From assembly GCA_963711495.1 (NCBI GenBank), contig CAVQEK010000010.1, positions 62,001 through 126,000 on the forward strand: DNA of 64,000 nt, read 5' to 3'. A model generated the notes under the pieces. It was not told the DNA's origin. It worked only from the letters and a program-made list of their open reading frames with translations, and did no database searches. Source of the stretch: CAVQEK01 sp963711495. GTDB taxonomy: Bacteria; Bacteroidota; Bacteroidia; Cytophagales; Cyclobacteriaceae. Both the position numbers and the translations under genes were made by a program. Of the stretch, positions 55,571 to 64,000 are shown piece by piece. The number at the start of each line of letters is the position of its first letter. The first letter of the stretch is position 1.

Positions 55571-56184
55571 TGTTTCTCAAAATTACCTACTAATACCGAA
55601 AACCAAATGTTGAAATTATCAAAATCAGAGTTTTGAACACCCACAAGCGATAAATCAAAAATCTTCTGATATCCCAGATTACACTGAAGTTTAACATATT
55701 GACCCATCGAATAGGAAACGCCTACATGTGGCGTAACAAAATAAACGGCGTCAATGAATTTATCAGTCGCATTTTCATTGGAAGTCCATGACATCTGACC
55801 GTAACTTCCCTTCAGACCGGTCTGGATATGAAATCTATTGCCAACAGGATACCAGAAACTGGCCGCTACCCCGCCATGTACCAAACTGAAAGTATACACT
55901 CCTGGAAAAATAACCCTTTTTTGGTAATCATTAAGAAGCGCCCTGCCAAACAGGGAAAATTCAATTCTATTACGCCAAAGTACACCTACCGATAAACCTG
56001 CATTCGACGAAAAACGCTCAAAGAAGTAGGAATATTCAAACTCCGGGGCAATGAAAAAAACGAGTCTTGGGAGAGGAATTTCCTTGTTTTCAAGAGAATC
56101 TTCTGGCACTTTTTCATGACCCAGGTGCTGGCTTTTTACAGTCAGACTCCAGAACAATAACAAAAGCATCACAGTCAGTCTCAT
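55567..56184 (-). CDS. Outer-membrane beta-barrel protein
   Basis: A 205-aa protein with a signal peptide (ending near LTVKSQ) and alternating amphipathic strands (LVFFIAPEFEYSYFFERF, AGLSVGVLWRNRIEFSLFG, HIQTGLKGSYGQMSW, VYFVTPHVGVSYSMGQYVKLQ) as in PorT-like OMP_b-brl proteins. It probably sits in the outer membrane. Its ATG overlaps the beta-lactamase-like gene's stop, so the two are translated together. That context suggests an envelope lipoprotein/porin pair with unknown cargo. Confidence 0.7.
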   Translation of the reverse strand: MRLTVMLLLLFWSLTVKSQHLGHEKVPEDSLENKEIPLPRLVFFIAPEFEYSYFFERFSSNAGLSVGVLWRNRIEFSLFGRALLNDYQKRVIFPGVYTFSLVHGGVAASFWYPVGNRFHIQTGLKGSYGQMSWTSNENATDKFIDAVYFVTPHVGVSYSMGQYVKLQCNLGYQKIFDLSLVGVQNSDFDNFNIWFSVLVGNFEKQ

Positions 56185-56558
56185 AGAAGTCTTTTTATCT
56201 AAATTTAAATTTAACTTTTGACTTTAAGAAATGAATACTCCAAATATTGAATTCTGCTATTACAAAGTTACCAGCAACGGACATAGTACGGATAAACAAT
56301 TTAGTAGAAGAAAATATTTACAGATGTCGTTGAACAGACACAGAGATTTTAAAACTCAATATTACATCGGCTAAAATTAATCACATTTAAGTGCGTTCAA
56401 TGTCTAAATTTTGAAATCATCTCAAAAACATTAAATAGACAATACCGTGCAGACAAATTATATCATTGTTTCAATTAATTATACACATAATTATACACAT
56501 GATGTTTCTTAAGCTAATTCTTAGCCATATTTGTACCGGAAAGAATTAATTTTGTTTT
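56185..56558. other. Intergenic region with promoter-like sequence at its right end
   Basis: 374 bp, AT-rich, between the divergent barrel gene and the small lipoprotein gene. It should hold both promoters. The only clear element is TAATTTTG at 56547-56554. No RNA gene or strong hairpin was found; a duplicated ATAATTATACACA-like word (about 56477-56500) is short. Confidence 0.45.
56547..56554 (+). promoter_or_regulatory. Candidate -7 element upstream of small lipoprotein
   Basis: TAATTTTG is a perfect TAnnTTTG -7 box, five bases before the ATG at 56559, with a TTTG at 56530-56533 that is closer than the usual spacing. If used, it would give an almost leaderless transcript. Confidence 0.3.
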
Positions 56559-56744
56559 ATGAAAAATTTGATCCTATTCTTTGTTCTTTTGCTGTTCGCA
56601 ACCGCTGTTTTTTCGGGTTGTAAAGCGAAATATTCTTTTAAGAGTTACGAGGGAAAGAAAAAGCTGGATTATTACAATTCGATTCAATATGGCGGTGGTG
56701 CCACACCCAACTACGACAAAGGCAACAAAAAGAAAAAACATTAG
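56559..56744 (+). CDS. Small lipoprotein, 61 aa
   Basis: A 61-aa precursor. A hydrophobic signal (LILFFVLLLFATAVFSG) ends at the lipobox Cys21, leaving a 41-residue mature basic, Tyr/Gly-rich peptide ending in KKKKH. Such tiny lipoproteins are often missed in annotation. No known family. It precedes the D-2-hydroxyacid dehydrogenase gene by 53 bp on the same strand; a functional link is not evident. Confidence 0.7.
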   Translation: MKNLILFFVLLLFATAVFSGCKAKYSFKSYEGKKKLDYYNSIQYGGGATPNYDKGNKKKKH

Positions 56745-56797
56745 TGGCATCCAATCCACTTTTTACATTTCTTTGCGACTAATCAAAAATCCCTTCA

Positions 56798-57745
56798 ATG
56801 AAAATTGTATTCCTTGACGCCAGTACTGTAGGTGGCGTACCCAATATTTCACGACTTGATGATTTTGGGGAATTCATTCAATATGCCACCACCAGTCCTA
56901 ATGAACGCCTGCAGCACATTGGCAATGCTGATATCATCATCACCAATAAAGTGGTCATTGACGAAGAAATCATGTCTAAGTCAAGTAATTTGAAACTCAT
57001 ATGCGTAGCGGCAACAGGAATGAATAATGTTGATTTAGAGTTCGCCAAGGCACATCATATTGCTGTCAAAAATGCCGCGGGCTATTCTTCGACAAGTGTG
57101 GCCCAAAGCACTTTTGCAATGATATTGTATCTGATCAATCGGGTGGATTATTATGACCAATATGTAAAAAGTGGTGAGTATATTAAAAGCAACATTTTTA
57201 CGCATTATGGACCAGAGTTCTGGGAAATATCGGGTAAAACATTCGGGATCATTGGCTTGGGCAACATCGGGGGTGCTGTGGCAAAAATCGCAGAAGCATT
57301 TGGTGCTCAGGTGATTTATTATTCTACTTCCGGTAAAAATACAGATCAACCCTATCCTTGCGTCACTTTGGAAGAATTGCTTCGGCGGTCTGATATTGTA
57401 TCCATCCATGCTCCTTTAAATGAAAACACCAAAAATTTGATCCGGTTGGAACAAATTAAAATAATGAAACCACATGCCATTATCGTCAATTCAGGACGTG
57501 GAGGTATTATTAATGAAAATGATCTGGCAAAAGCCCTCGACAAAAAAATAATTGGAGGAGCCGGGATCGATGTTTTTGAACGGGAACCCATCGATGCTCA
57601 AAATCCCTTACTAAAGATAAAATATCCGGAACACCTTGTAATGCAGCCCCATATTGCCTGGGCCAGCAAGGAATCAAGGGTAAAATTAATGGATATAGTT
57701 GCTGAAAATATTGCTGATTTCCTTAAAAGCCAACCGGACATTTAG
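56798..57745 (+). CDS. D-2-hydroxyacid dehydrogenase family protein
   Basis: A 315-aa NAD-dependent enzyme, near the family's usual length. Early motifs (VGGVPNISRLD, VAATGMNNVDLEFAKAHHI) lead to a Rossmann GLGNIGGAVAKIAEAFG loop (about 151-167). The catalytic triad regions are SGRGGIINENDL (Arg), GIDVFEREP (Glu) and QPHIAWAS (His). This is the order of glycerate/hydroxypyruvate-type dehydrogenases. It reduces a 2-keto acid to the D-hydroxy acid or the reverse; exact substrate open. Its 3' end overlaps the fabH gene's end by 4 bp, convergently, with no terminator between them. Confidence 0.92.
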   Translation: MKIVFLDASTVGGVPNISRLDDFGEFIQYATTSPNERLQHIGNADIIITNKVVIDEEIMSKSSNLKLICVAATGMNNVDLEFAKAHHIAVKNAAGYSSTSVAQSTFAMILYLINRVDYYDQYVKSGEYIKSNIFTHYGPEFWEISGKTFGIIGLGNIGGAVAKIAEAFGAQVIYYSTSGKNTDQPYPCVTLEELLRRSDIVSIHAPLNENTKNLIRLEQIKIMKPHAIIVNSGRGGIINENDLAKALDKKIIGGAGIDVFEREPIDAQNPLLKIKYPEHLVMQPHIAWASKESRVKLMDIVAENIADFLKSQPDI

Positions 57746-58749
57746 GATTGCGCTTTCGTATCATACGCCCATTTCAGATAGATGGAGCCCCAGGTAAAAC
57801 CACCGCCAAACGCGGCGAGGATCAGGTTGTCCCCCTTCTTGAATTTATCTTCCCACTCCCAGAGACACAATGGTATGGTAGCGGCAGTGGTATTGCCATA
57901 TTTTTGAATATTCAACGTGACTTTTTCGGGTCCGATGTTCATCCGGCTTGCCGTCGCATCTATAATCCTTTTGTTGGCTTGATGCGGCACAAGATAAGCA
58001 ATATCGTCACCGGTAAGGTTATGGCGTTTCATGATCTCTTCAGCCACATCTGCCATATAGGTAACAGCATACTTAAATACACTTCGGCCATCCTGATAAA
58101 AATGATGCAATCCCTGATCTACGGTCTGATGAGAAGGGGGGTTTACCGATCCTCCACCTTTGAGATAAATCAATTCTTTCCCAACGGCATCACTCCTCAA
58201 TATGGAATCTATAATGCCATTTTCATCGTCACTTGGCTCCAGCAATACTCCTGCAGCAGCATCACCAAAAAGTATACATGAATTTCTATCCTGATAATTG
58301 GTGATCGAAGACATTTTATCTGCTCCAATTACTGCAACATATTTGTAATTTCCGGATCGTATGAAATTAGCCCCGGTCTCCAAAGCATATAAAAAGCCAG
58401 AACATGCCGCTGACATATCAAAACTCAATGCATTTTTCGCGCCTGCTTCATAAGCCACCAGGTTGGCCGTAGTAGGAAAAAAATAGTCAGGAGTGATGGT
58501 GGCTATAATAACCGCATTCAAATCTGCTGGAGAAATACCCCGTTTTTTTAACAGATCTTTCAATACTTCAGTGGCCATCACAGAAGTACCCTGCCCTTCT
58601 CCCTTTAAAATTCGTCGTTCTTTAATCCCTGTCCTGGTCTGGATCCACTCGTCGTTGGTATCAACCATTTGCTCCAGTTCTTCATTGGTGAGAACATAAT
58701 CAGGCACGTAACCTGCTACTGTTGTTATCGTGGCTCTAATGGATTGCAT
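57742..58749 (-). CDS. fabH: Beta-ketoacyl-ACP synthase III (FabH)
   Basis: A 335-aa condensing enzyme that starts fatty-acid synthesis from acyl-CoA and malonyl-ACP. The catalytic triad is visible: Cys116 in DMSAACSGFLYALETG, His256 in LVPHQANKRI and Asn286 in YGNTTAATIP. TNDEWIQTRTGIKERR is the conserved N-terminal motif, and AFGGGFTWGSIYLKWA the end. Many Bacteroidota carry more than one FabH, and this copy could serve branched-chain starters. It is convergent with the dehydrogenase gene (4-bp overlap) and stands alone on its strand. Confidence 0.95.
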   Translation of the reverse strand: MQSIRATITTVAGYVPDYVLTNEELEQMVDTNDEWIQTRTGIKERRILKGEGQGTSVMATEVLKDLLKKRGISPADLNAVIIATITPDYFFPTTANLVAYEAGAKNALSFDMSAACSGFLYALETGANFIRSGNYKYVAVIGADKMSSITNYQDRNSCILFGDAAAGVLLEPSDDENGIIDSILRSDAVGKELIYLKGGGSVNPPSHQTVDQGLHHFYQDGRSVFKYAVTYMADVAEEIMKRHNLTGDDIAYLVPHQANKRIIDATASRMNIGPEKVTLNIQKYGNTTAATIPLCLWEWEDKFKKGDNLILAAFGGGFTWGSIYLKWAYDTKAQS

Positions 58750-58890
58750 GAGAAAATGAAAAGTTTATTAAGTAAAGACATCTTCGGAAATTCGACGCCA
58801 AATATGACCTTTATTCATTTAAAATGCCAATAATTCCAATGATTAAATCCTTTATCAAATTGATATATCTGCCCTATCCAGCGCTCAAAG

Positions 58891-60741
58891 TCATTTCAGG
58901 AGGACCTTAAACGTCTTGAACCTATTGTCCTTCAAAATTTTAAACAAATAAATCCCCGGCTTGTTTTTGCCCAGATCTACTACTGTTCCCTTGTGCAAAT
59001 ATTTGAATTGCTGCAATTGACGACCGAGTAAATCAAAAACAAAACCTTCTGAAAACTGACCTTCAATATGGAATAATCCATTGGAAGGATTTGGGAAAAC
59101 CGACACATCTTTGAATATCAGTTCGTCTTCCAATCCAACCGCTTTCCGAAACCCAAAAACCGGCCTGATCATCAGGCTGCCGGTGACTTTCGTATTCTTT
59201 TGCCATACTCCTCCTGTATTGATAAAAATTTGATCACCTGAATCGGTATTCTTGTCCAGGCCGACAGGGAAAAAGCCTTCTATATTTTGCTCAAACCCGA
59301 TATAAAAAGTATCTGCTACCGCTACCGGCCTTCCGAAAGTATAGGTATTAAATTGATTCAGGCCGCTCGATGGTTGTAAAATATGATCTTCCACCAGTAG
59401 CCTCCCTTCGACCCCGGAAGTCAGGTGATCCCAAACGATAATCGTGAAACTCTGCCCGGACAGCCCGGCATTGAATTCTGGCAAATACATTTTTATTCCG
59501 GTAATGGCATCCGGCTTATTTAAAATAAAGCGATAGGCGATTTGTCCGCCACTTTGCGACAATCCTGCTGCCCATTCTGCCGAACCATCATCATAAGCCA
59601 ATTCCTTATCGAGTAAAACAACGGAGGTGGTGGTATCATTGACGCGGTAATCGATCTTGCCATATTTTATTGAATCCCCTGAATTGATATAAAAAACAGT
59701 TTCGATGCGCATGGCAAGTGTGTCATTCAATGGATCAAAGACGCCGGGATCAATTGGTTGTGATACAATTGTTCTTCGTTCAAATCCCTGCGGGTTTGGG
59801 TCCAGAACGGTTCCGCTATTCATCTGATCCAAGATTCCCGTTGTATCACGTATCAGAGAAGAATACTCGATGGGCTGGACCTGGGCATCCATATTATAAA
59901 ATCCAACCTGAACCGGTTGAAGGTTTGAAGACAGATTCTGCACAAACTGCCGGTATGGCATGGCAGTATATCTTTTTAAAAAAGTGGACGGGGTCGTGGT
60001 CAAAGCTCGATCTTCGTAGGCCAGGTCATTGGGACTACGGTTATAGTTCAAATAAATATAATCAACCAGCCAACTGTCATATCCACCGGAAAGTCTTCCG
60101 AAAGATTGAAATCGAAACTGGAAATATGGATGAAAAAAGCGCGGAGAATCAATTTGTATTATTTCCTGTACAAATTTGTCAGTCTCCTGGATTTGAGCTC
60201 CGTTGACCGACCATCTGGTAATCCAGTGATTTTCTTCGTCTTTGAACTGTAACCTTATGGAATCATTCGGATCAGGCAATTCTCCCAGTCCCTGTTTTTC
60301 CCAAAAAAAACTGAGGTAAACAGATTGTTTTTGCGCTGTGGTAAGCGCGGTCATATCAATAAACCGACTCACCAGACTATCACCGGCACCTTCCACCGAT
60401 TCCGAAGTGCTGTAAGGATAACCAAGATTGTTCCAGCCATCGAAAACTGCCACATTCAATGTCGGGGGATCAATACCCGCCCCAGCACTGATATTGGTAG
60501 TGCCAACATCAATAAACCACCGACCGGTATCGGGAAGATTATCATGCGCAGAAAAGTCATCCCAAAAAGGTAATGTCAATTGAGTGCTGTCACGCTCTCC
60601 TTCCGCCACCCTCAAATTTTTCGGAGAATAATCAGTAGATTGTTGTATAGGCAATAGCTGTATTTGCGCTGAAGTTTTTAAAGCGAAAAATATAACGATT
60701 AATATTAGACTGGTAAATGTTCTTATGATATTACTGGTCAT
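58891..60741 (-). CDS. Secreted T9SS cargo protein
   Basis: The ATG at 60741 (MTSNIIRTFTSLILIVIFF) gives a signal peptide; the open frame extends to 60867 but would then overlap the PASTA gene heavily. The protein has about 616 aa. It shows beta-rich domains with MAM-like or jelly-roll strands (TLPFWDDFSAHDNLPDTGRW, IQLRFKDEENHWITRWS). A late ELAYDDGSAEWAAGLS...FNAGLSGQSFTIIVWDH region follows. The type A sorting domain at the end begins VFPNPSNGLFHIEGQ and ends TFKVLLK. It is probably delivered by T9SS. It is the third gene of the Ddl-PASTA-cargo run, with an 11-bp overlap with the PASTA stop. Confidence 0.85.
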   Translation of the reverse strand: MTSNIIRTFTSLILIVIFFALKTSAQIQLLPIQQSTDYSPKNLRVAEGERDSTQLTLPFWDDFSAHDNLPDTGRWFIDVGTTNISAGAGIDPPTLNVAVFDGWNNLGYPYSTSESVEGAGDSLVSRFIDMTALTTAQKQSVYLSFFWEKQGLGELPDPNDSIRLQFKDEENHWITRWSVNGAQIQETDKFVQEIIQIDSPRFFHPYFQFRFQSFGRLSGGYDSWLVDYIYLNYNRSPNDLAYEDRALTTTPSTFLKRYTAMPYRQFVQNLSSNLQPVQVGFYNMDAQVQPIEYSSLIRDTTGILDQMNSGTVLDPNPQGFERRTIVSQPIDPGVFDPLNDTLAMRIETVFYINSGDSIKYGKIDYRVNDTTTSVVLLDKELAYDDGSAEWAAGLSQSGGQIAYRFILNKPDAITGIKMYLPEFNAGLSGQSFTIIVWDHLTSGVEGRLLVEDHILQPSSGLNQFNTYTFGRPVAVADTFYIGFEQNIEGFFPVGLDKNTDSGDQIFINTGGVWQKNTKVTGSLMIRPVFGFRKAVGLEDELIFKDVSVFPNPSNGLFHIEGQFSEGFVFDLLGRQLQQFKYLHKGTVVDLGKNKPGIYLFKILKDNRFKTFKVLLK

Positions 60742-61645
60742 TGTCCGGTTCATCAAGACCTTGCGTATTTCTGCGCCGCCATTCGTCCACGATGCGCAAA
60801 CTGTCCTGTTCATCATTACTGACAACCCAAAGGTCCACTTGCTCCCCAAGTCTGATTTCTTTTCCAATCTCAGGATTTTGCCTGAATATATGTCCTGACT
60901 GAATGATTGTGGCCGTGTCGATTCCTATTTCCTTGGCCTGATCAACAAGACCTTGCTTTTGTTCCTCATTCAGAACCCTCACGATCACACTTCCTGTCCT
61001 CAACCCACTGCCAACAATGGAGAAGTCTGCTTCCTCGAGTTCAAGACCCAGAAAATCAGGTGTATCGAAGGTTCTATTGCCCAAGCCATCTCCTACCACC
61101 ATATCAATAGCAGATCCTTTTGGAACTGCTGTTCCGGGTTTTATCGGAGAGCCGTTATACCACAGTTCCAAAATTGCGTTGGCGGCAAGGTCGGGTTTAT
61201 ATTTTATTTCGCCCCGTTTCAGTCCATAACTCCTCAAAACAAGTTCAGCATTTTTCAGTGATCCATCAATAAGATCATTGGGGATTTTCACTTTTTGAGG
61301 CTCTTTTGCTTTAACGGTGAGGTAAATCTTACGATTTTCTTTCACGTATGTACCAGGTCTTGGATATTGCTTCAAAATGGTCAGCGGAGGATAAACGGAG
61401 GAATAACCCGAATCGGAAACTTCATACCGGAAATTGCGTTTACCCAAAAAATTATCCATATCTGACAGTGACATACCTTCTAAATTTGGCACTGTAACCG
61501 TTTCTCCATGATGGGTCACACCCGGAAGGTAGGCAAAAAAGAAAACAGCAATAAAAATAAGTACAATAATGATGATAAGACCTACATTAATCAGCAAACC
61601 TCGCAATGTCTTTTCTTTGATAAGTGCAAAAAAATTCTTGATCAT
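60731..61645 (-). CDS. PASTA-domain membrane protein without kinase
   Basis: A 304-aa protein. A short cytoplasmic leader is followed by one TM (about 19-46) and three PASTA domains on the periplasmic side (about 50-113, 115-190 and 195-278), starting TVPNLEGMSLSDMDNFL, then KVKIPNDLIDGSLKNA and DTPDFLGLELEEADFS. PASTA domains bind peptidoglycan or muropeptides. In Firmicutes and Actinobacteria they are linked to Ser/Thr kinases, but in Bacteroidota they are usually stand-alone. It comes right after ddl (139 bp) and would link cell-wall state to envelope biology. Confidence 0.9.
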   Translation of the reverse strand: MIKNFFALIKEKTLRGLLINVGLIIIIVLIFIAVFFFAYLPGVTHHGETVTVPNLEGMSLSDMDNFLGKRNFRYEVSDSGYSSVYPPLTILKQYPRPGTYVKENRKIYLTVKAKEPQKVKIPNDLIDGSLKNAELVLRSYGLKRGEIKYKPDLAANAILELWYNGSPIKPGTAVPKGSAIDMVVGDGLGNRTFDTPDFLGLELEEADFSIVGSGLRTGSVIVRVLNEEQKQGLVDQAKEIGIDTATIIQSGHIFRQNPEIGKEIRLGEQVDLWVVSNDEQDSLRIVDEWRRRNTQGLDEPDNDQ

Positions 61646-61784
61646 GGAGTGAAAAATGGGCTTTTATAATATTTTCAGACAAAGAAAATCAAAATTTTTT
61701 AATAGCAACGACAAAAGTAAGAGTTTCATTTTAATTTGAATTTAAAATTTCGTGTTGCCATCCAACTGTGAATTCACCTTTTTC

Positions 61785-62873
61785 TTAATTGGAATTTGAT
61801 TTCACAAAGTTGGTATTTATTCGTTTAGCGGCTTCATATCGGTTCAGGGCATGGTCGATGAGGGTGGTGATCAATTCAGTATAACTGATGCCATGGTGCT
61901 GCCAAAGCATTGGAAACATACTGGCATTTGTGAATCCGGGAATGGTGTTAATTTCATTGATGATAACATCACCATTTGTTTTTAAGAACAGGTCGACACG
62001 GGCATAATCTTCACAGCGTAATGCCTGGTAAGCCATGACGGCATGGCTTTTAATTTTGTCAGAGGTCTCTTTGCTGACGGTGGCCGGTATATCTATACGA
62101 ATCGCTGCTTCATCCAGATATTTAGCGGTGTAGGTGTAAAAGTCATATGATTTGACCATGACGATCTCACCAGGATCCGAAGCTCTTGGCACTGCATTAC
62201 CGATAACTGCACATTCCATTTCCCTGCCTTCAATAAATTCTTCCGCAATAATATTGTTGTCGTATTGAAAACTGTCTACAAGCGCTTCCTCAAATGCTGC
62301 TTTGGAGCGCACTTTCGAGATCCCAACAGAAGATCCAAGTGCCCCTGATTTAATCATAAACGGGACACCTATTTCAGCTTCAATGGCCTCATAACTAATG
62401 GAAGCTCGATTATGTATATTGAACCACATGTACCGCGCTACCGGTACACCTGATTCTTTCAGTATTTTTTTAGAAATGATCTTATCCATTGAAATCGCTG
62501 AACCTAACACACCGGAACCCACTATTGGAATATCCAGGGCTTTGAGCATACCTTGTATACTACCGTCTTCACCGTCGGTGCCATGCAATACAGGAAATAC
62601 TACATCGGGCACAATGCGCATTTCACCGGAACTATTCTGTAGCGCAGGAGTTGAAGGATCAAGGTTCAGATTTGCTATTTCGCCATTTTCTGCTTCGGGT
62701 GATACATTATTGGCAAAATGCCAGCGTCCGGATTTATCAATGGCAATAAGACTAACGTCGAATTTATTCTTGTCGATATTCGTATAAACATTTTTGGCCG
62801 AACGGATCGATATTTCGTGTTCAACAGACTTGCCACCATATAATATGACAACTTGTTTCCGATTATTACTCAT
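61785..62873 (-). CDS. ddl: D-alanine--D-alanine ligase
   Basis: A 362-aa ATP-grasp ligase that makes D-Ala-D-Ala for peptidoglycan. The start (VVILYGGKSVEHEISIRSA) is typical, as is HGTDGEDGSIQGMLKALDIPIVGSGVL with the conserved HG-x-x-GEDG. The ATP-grasp core carries MIKSGALGSSVGISKV, EEFIEGREMECAV, ARVDLFLKTNGDVIINEINT and PGFTNASMFP. The length matches other Bacteroidota Ddl enzymes. It is followed by the PASTA gene; this pair is a common neighbourhood in the phylum and fits a role at the growing cell wall. Confidence 0.96.
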   Translation of the reverse strand: MSNNRKQVVILYGGKSVEHEISIRSAKNVYTNIDKNKFDVSLIAIDKSGRWHFANNVSPEAENGEIANLNLDPSTPALQNSSGEMRIVPDVVFPVLHGTDGEDGSIQGMLKALDIPIVGSGVLGSAISMDKIISKKILKESGVPVARYMWFNIHNRASISYEAIEAEIGVPFMIKSGALGSSVGISKVRSKAAFEEALVDSFQYDNNIIAEEFIEGREMECAVIGNAVPRASDPGEIVMVKSYDFYTYTAKYLDEAAIRIDIPATVSKETSDKIKSHAVMAYQALRCEDYARVDLFLKTNGDVIINEINTIPGFTNASMFPMLWQHHGISYTELITTLIDHALNRYEAAKRINTNFVKSNSN

Positions 62874-62953
62874 ATGCTCAGATTTGAAACATCAAAAATA
62901 GGAGTTCCAAACAAAGGAAGGAAAATATTCCAAAGAATAATTAAAGCAGAGAA

Positions 62954-64000
62954 TCAATAAATTACCAGCTTTTTGGATCGAACAAAGTCAGGGCCAACGA
63001 TCTTCAGGAAATATAAACCTGCAGCTTCACCTGGTAACTCTAATTGATATGTTTGGTTTAAGGCATCATGCAGTACCTTTTCAAAGATTTTTTTACCTGT
63101 CCGGTCGTACATTAAAATGTTCAAATCTTCCCGTTGGGCAGTGTACACGGCCAAATTAACATTGAATCCATGGGCAGGATTTGGGAAGAGAACAAAACTA
63201 TTGTTGGCAACATCAATCACATTGTCCTTGTTGGTTTTATAAAATTCTACATCATCGATGTACATATTATTACCAAAACCGTTGATTGATACAAATGCCA
63301 GCCGTACATCACTCATGCCTGCATATTGACTTAAATCTACCGATAAAGTCTTCCAATCATTTCTTCCGCTTGGCGACCAATTGGTTGAGCTACTGGTTGT
63401 CTCAAGATCCATGGCACGGAAAATGGCTGCCTGATTAAAATGATTTCCACAATCTGAAGAGACCATGACCTGCAATTGATCATCATATCCAGGATTCGAG
63501 GCATAAGAGACCTTAAAGAATACACTGGCAGCACCTGCATCGGAAAAATCAAGCACCGGACTCACCAGCCAGTCTCGTTGGGTTTGTCTGTCGTATTGGA
63601 ACAAATTGATATATGCGGCCCGGTTGGTCTGTTGACCATTGTCCGCATTGGCAATGTTCCAGGTAATATCGGCATCAGGATTCAGTACTGTCCAGGAAGT
63701 ACTGGCGATATCAGATGCTTCAAACTGCTCCCTTAATGGTATAAAATCGGTATTGTCATTAACAGCAAAATAAGAACTTTTTGCATTGTTGGCTACATCA
63801 ATGTCCACCTGATTCTCTGTTATTTCCAATGAGGAAGCAAATTGGTAGCTGCCATTTTGCAATTCTTCTGTGGGCAAATTCACTGTTACAGCTTCTCCCG
63901 GTAATATCGAATCTCCAGAATATGTATATTCTCCGGAAGTAAGATCGGTGAAGTCGTATTGTAATTTGAAGGTGCCTGCGGAAATAGTTCCATTATTCAA
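62954..64000 (-). CDS. T9SS cargo protein, C-terminal 348 codons (5' end outside window)
   Basis: A frame open from the right window edge to a stop at 62954, so its start lies beyond the window. The visible part has beta-rich domains: a CARDB-like strand run (SGEYTYSGDSILPGEAVTV), then a jelly-roll with FKVSYASNPGYDDQLQVMVS and VRLAFVSINGFGNNMYIDDV. The type A sorting domain is VLFPNPAHGFNVNL, then LNILMYDRTGKKIF and GLYFLKIVGPDF, ending KKLVIY. Such cargo includes peptidases and adhesins; the catalytic part, if any, is outside the window. It is the first gene read in the Ddl-PASTA strand run, 80 bp before ddl, though they need not be co-regulated. Confidence 0.85.
   Translation of the reverse strand: MNNGTISAGTFKLQYDFTDLTSGEYTYSGDSILPGEAVTVNLPTEELQNGSYQFASSLEITENQVDIDVANNAKSSYFAVNDNTDFIPLREQFEASDIASTSWTVLNPDADITWNIANADNGQQTNRAAYINLFQYDRQTQRDWLVSPVLDFSDAGAASVFFKVSYASNPGYDDQLQVMVSSDCGNHFNQAAIFRAMDLETTSSSTNWSPSGRNDWKTLSVDLSQYAGMSDVRLAFVSINGFGNNMYIDDVEFYKTNKDNVIDVANNSFVLFPNPAHGFNVNLAVYTAQREDLNILMYDRTGKKIFEKVLHDALNQTYQLELPGEAAGLYFLKIVGPDFVRSKKLVIY

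Overview
The window comes from a member of the Bacteroidota, most likely a Saprospiria- or Cytophagia-like bacterium. Several secreted proteins end in type IX secretion (T9SS) sorting domains of both the short C-terminal type and the gliding-motility (CHU_C) type. The single tRNA lacks an encoded CCA. Candidate promoters have the Bacteroidota -7 form (TAnnTTTG). Most of the window is AT-rich by eye, apart from strikingly GC-rich repeat blocks inside one giant gene.

Layout. 1-1056: the N-terminus of an AAA_14/DUF4143 ATPase, a UPF0175 (antitoxin-like) gene, and the original rho-independent terminator of a tRNA-Lys transcript. 1057-8402: a 7.3-kb integrated element inserted at the 3' end of tRNA-Lys(TTT) and bounded by 21-bp direct repeats. 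It carries a tyrosine recombinase with a stop at its catalytic Arg codon, a small HTH gene, a broken PriCT_2/AAA_25 replication gene, iteron-like repeats, a broken VirE_N-type gene and a shattered HK97-fold major capsid gene. No terminase, portal or tail gene is recognisable, so it looks like a decaying phage satellite or prophage remnant. 8390-17100: tRNA-Lys and chromosomal genes: a BatE-like TPR/SH3 protein, an SDR, a Cys/Met-type PLP enzyme, a large ABCG-like transporter, RidA, NUDIX and a secreted unknown. 17123-24602: a MacB/FtsX permease, a CHU_C secreted protein, RlmD and a small conserved protein.

24666-48902 is the most unusual part: about 24 kb of minus-strand genes. In transcription order they are a triple TIR-like/DUF4062-like protein, a 12-TM Npt-like protein fused to HEAT repeats and a cyclic-nucleotide-binding-like domain, a second triple TIR-like protein, an nSTAND1 NTPase with a TM segment, a coiled coil and WD40 repeats (4-bp overlap with the TIR-like gene), an outer-membrane barrel, a beta-propeller lipoprotein, and a giant repeat-rich adhesin of about 4,050 codons. 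A frameshift cuts the adhesin's T9SS signal off the main body. The gene set resembles the NTP-dependent conflict or signalling systems of developmentally complex bacteria. Its linkage to surface proteins suggests a cell-envelope or kin-recognition version, but this is inference.

49490-64000: an ECF sigma / anti-sigma-like / DUF4097-like operon, GalU with a glucuronokinase-like GHMP kinase, a DUF4136 lipoprotein, a beta-lactamase-fold protein that has lost its catalytic residues, a small lipoprotein, a D-2-hydroxyacid dehydrogenase, FabH, a T9SS cargo protein, a kinase-less PASTA protein, Ddl, and the 3' end of another T9SS cargo gene.
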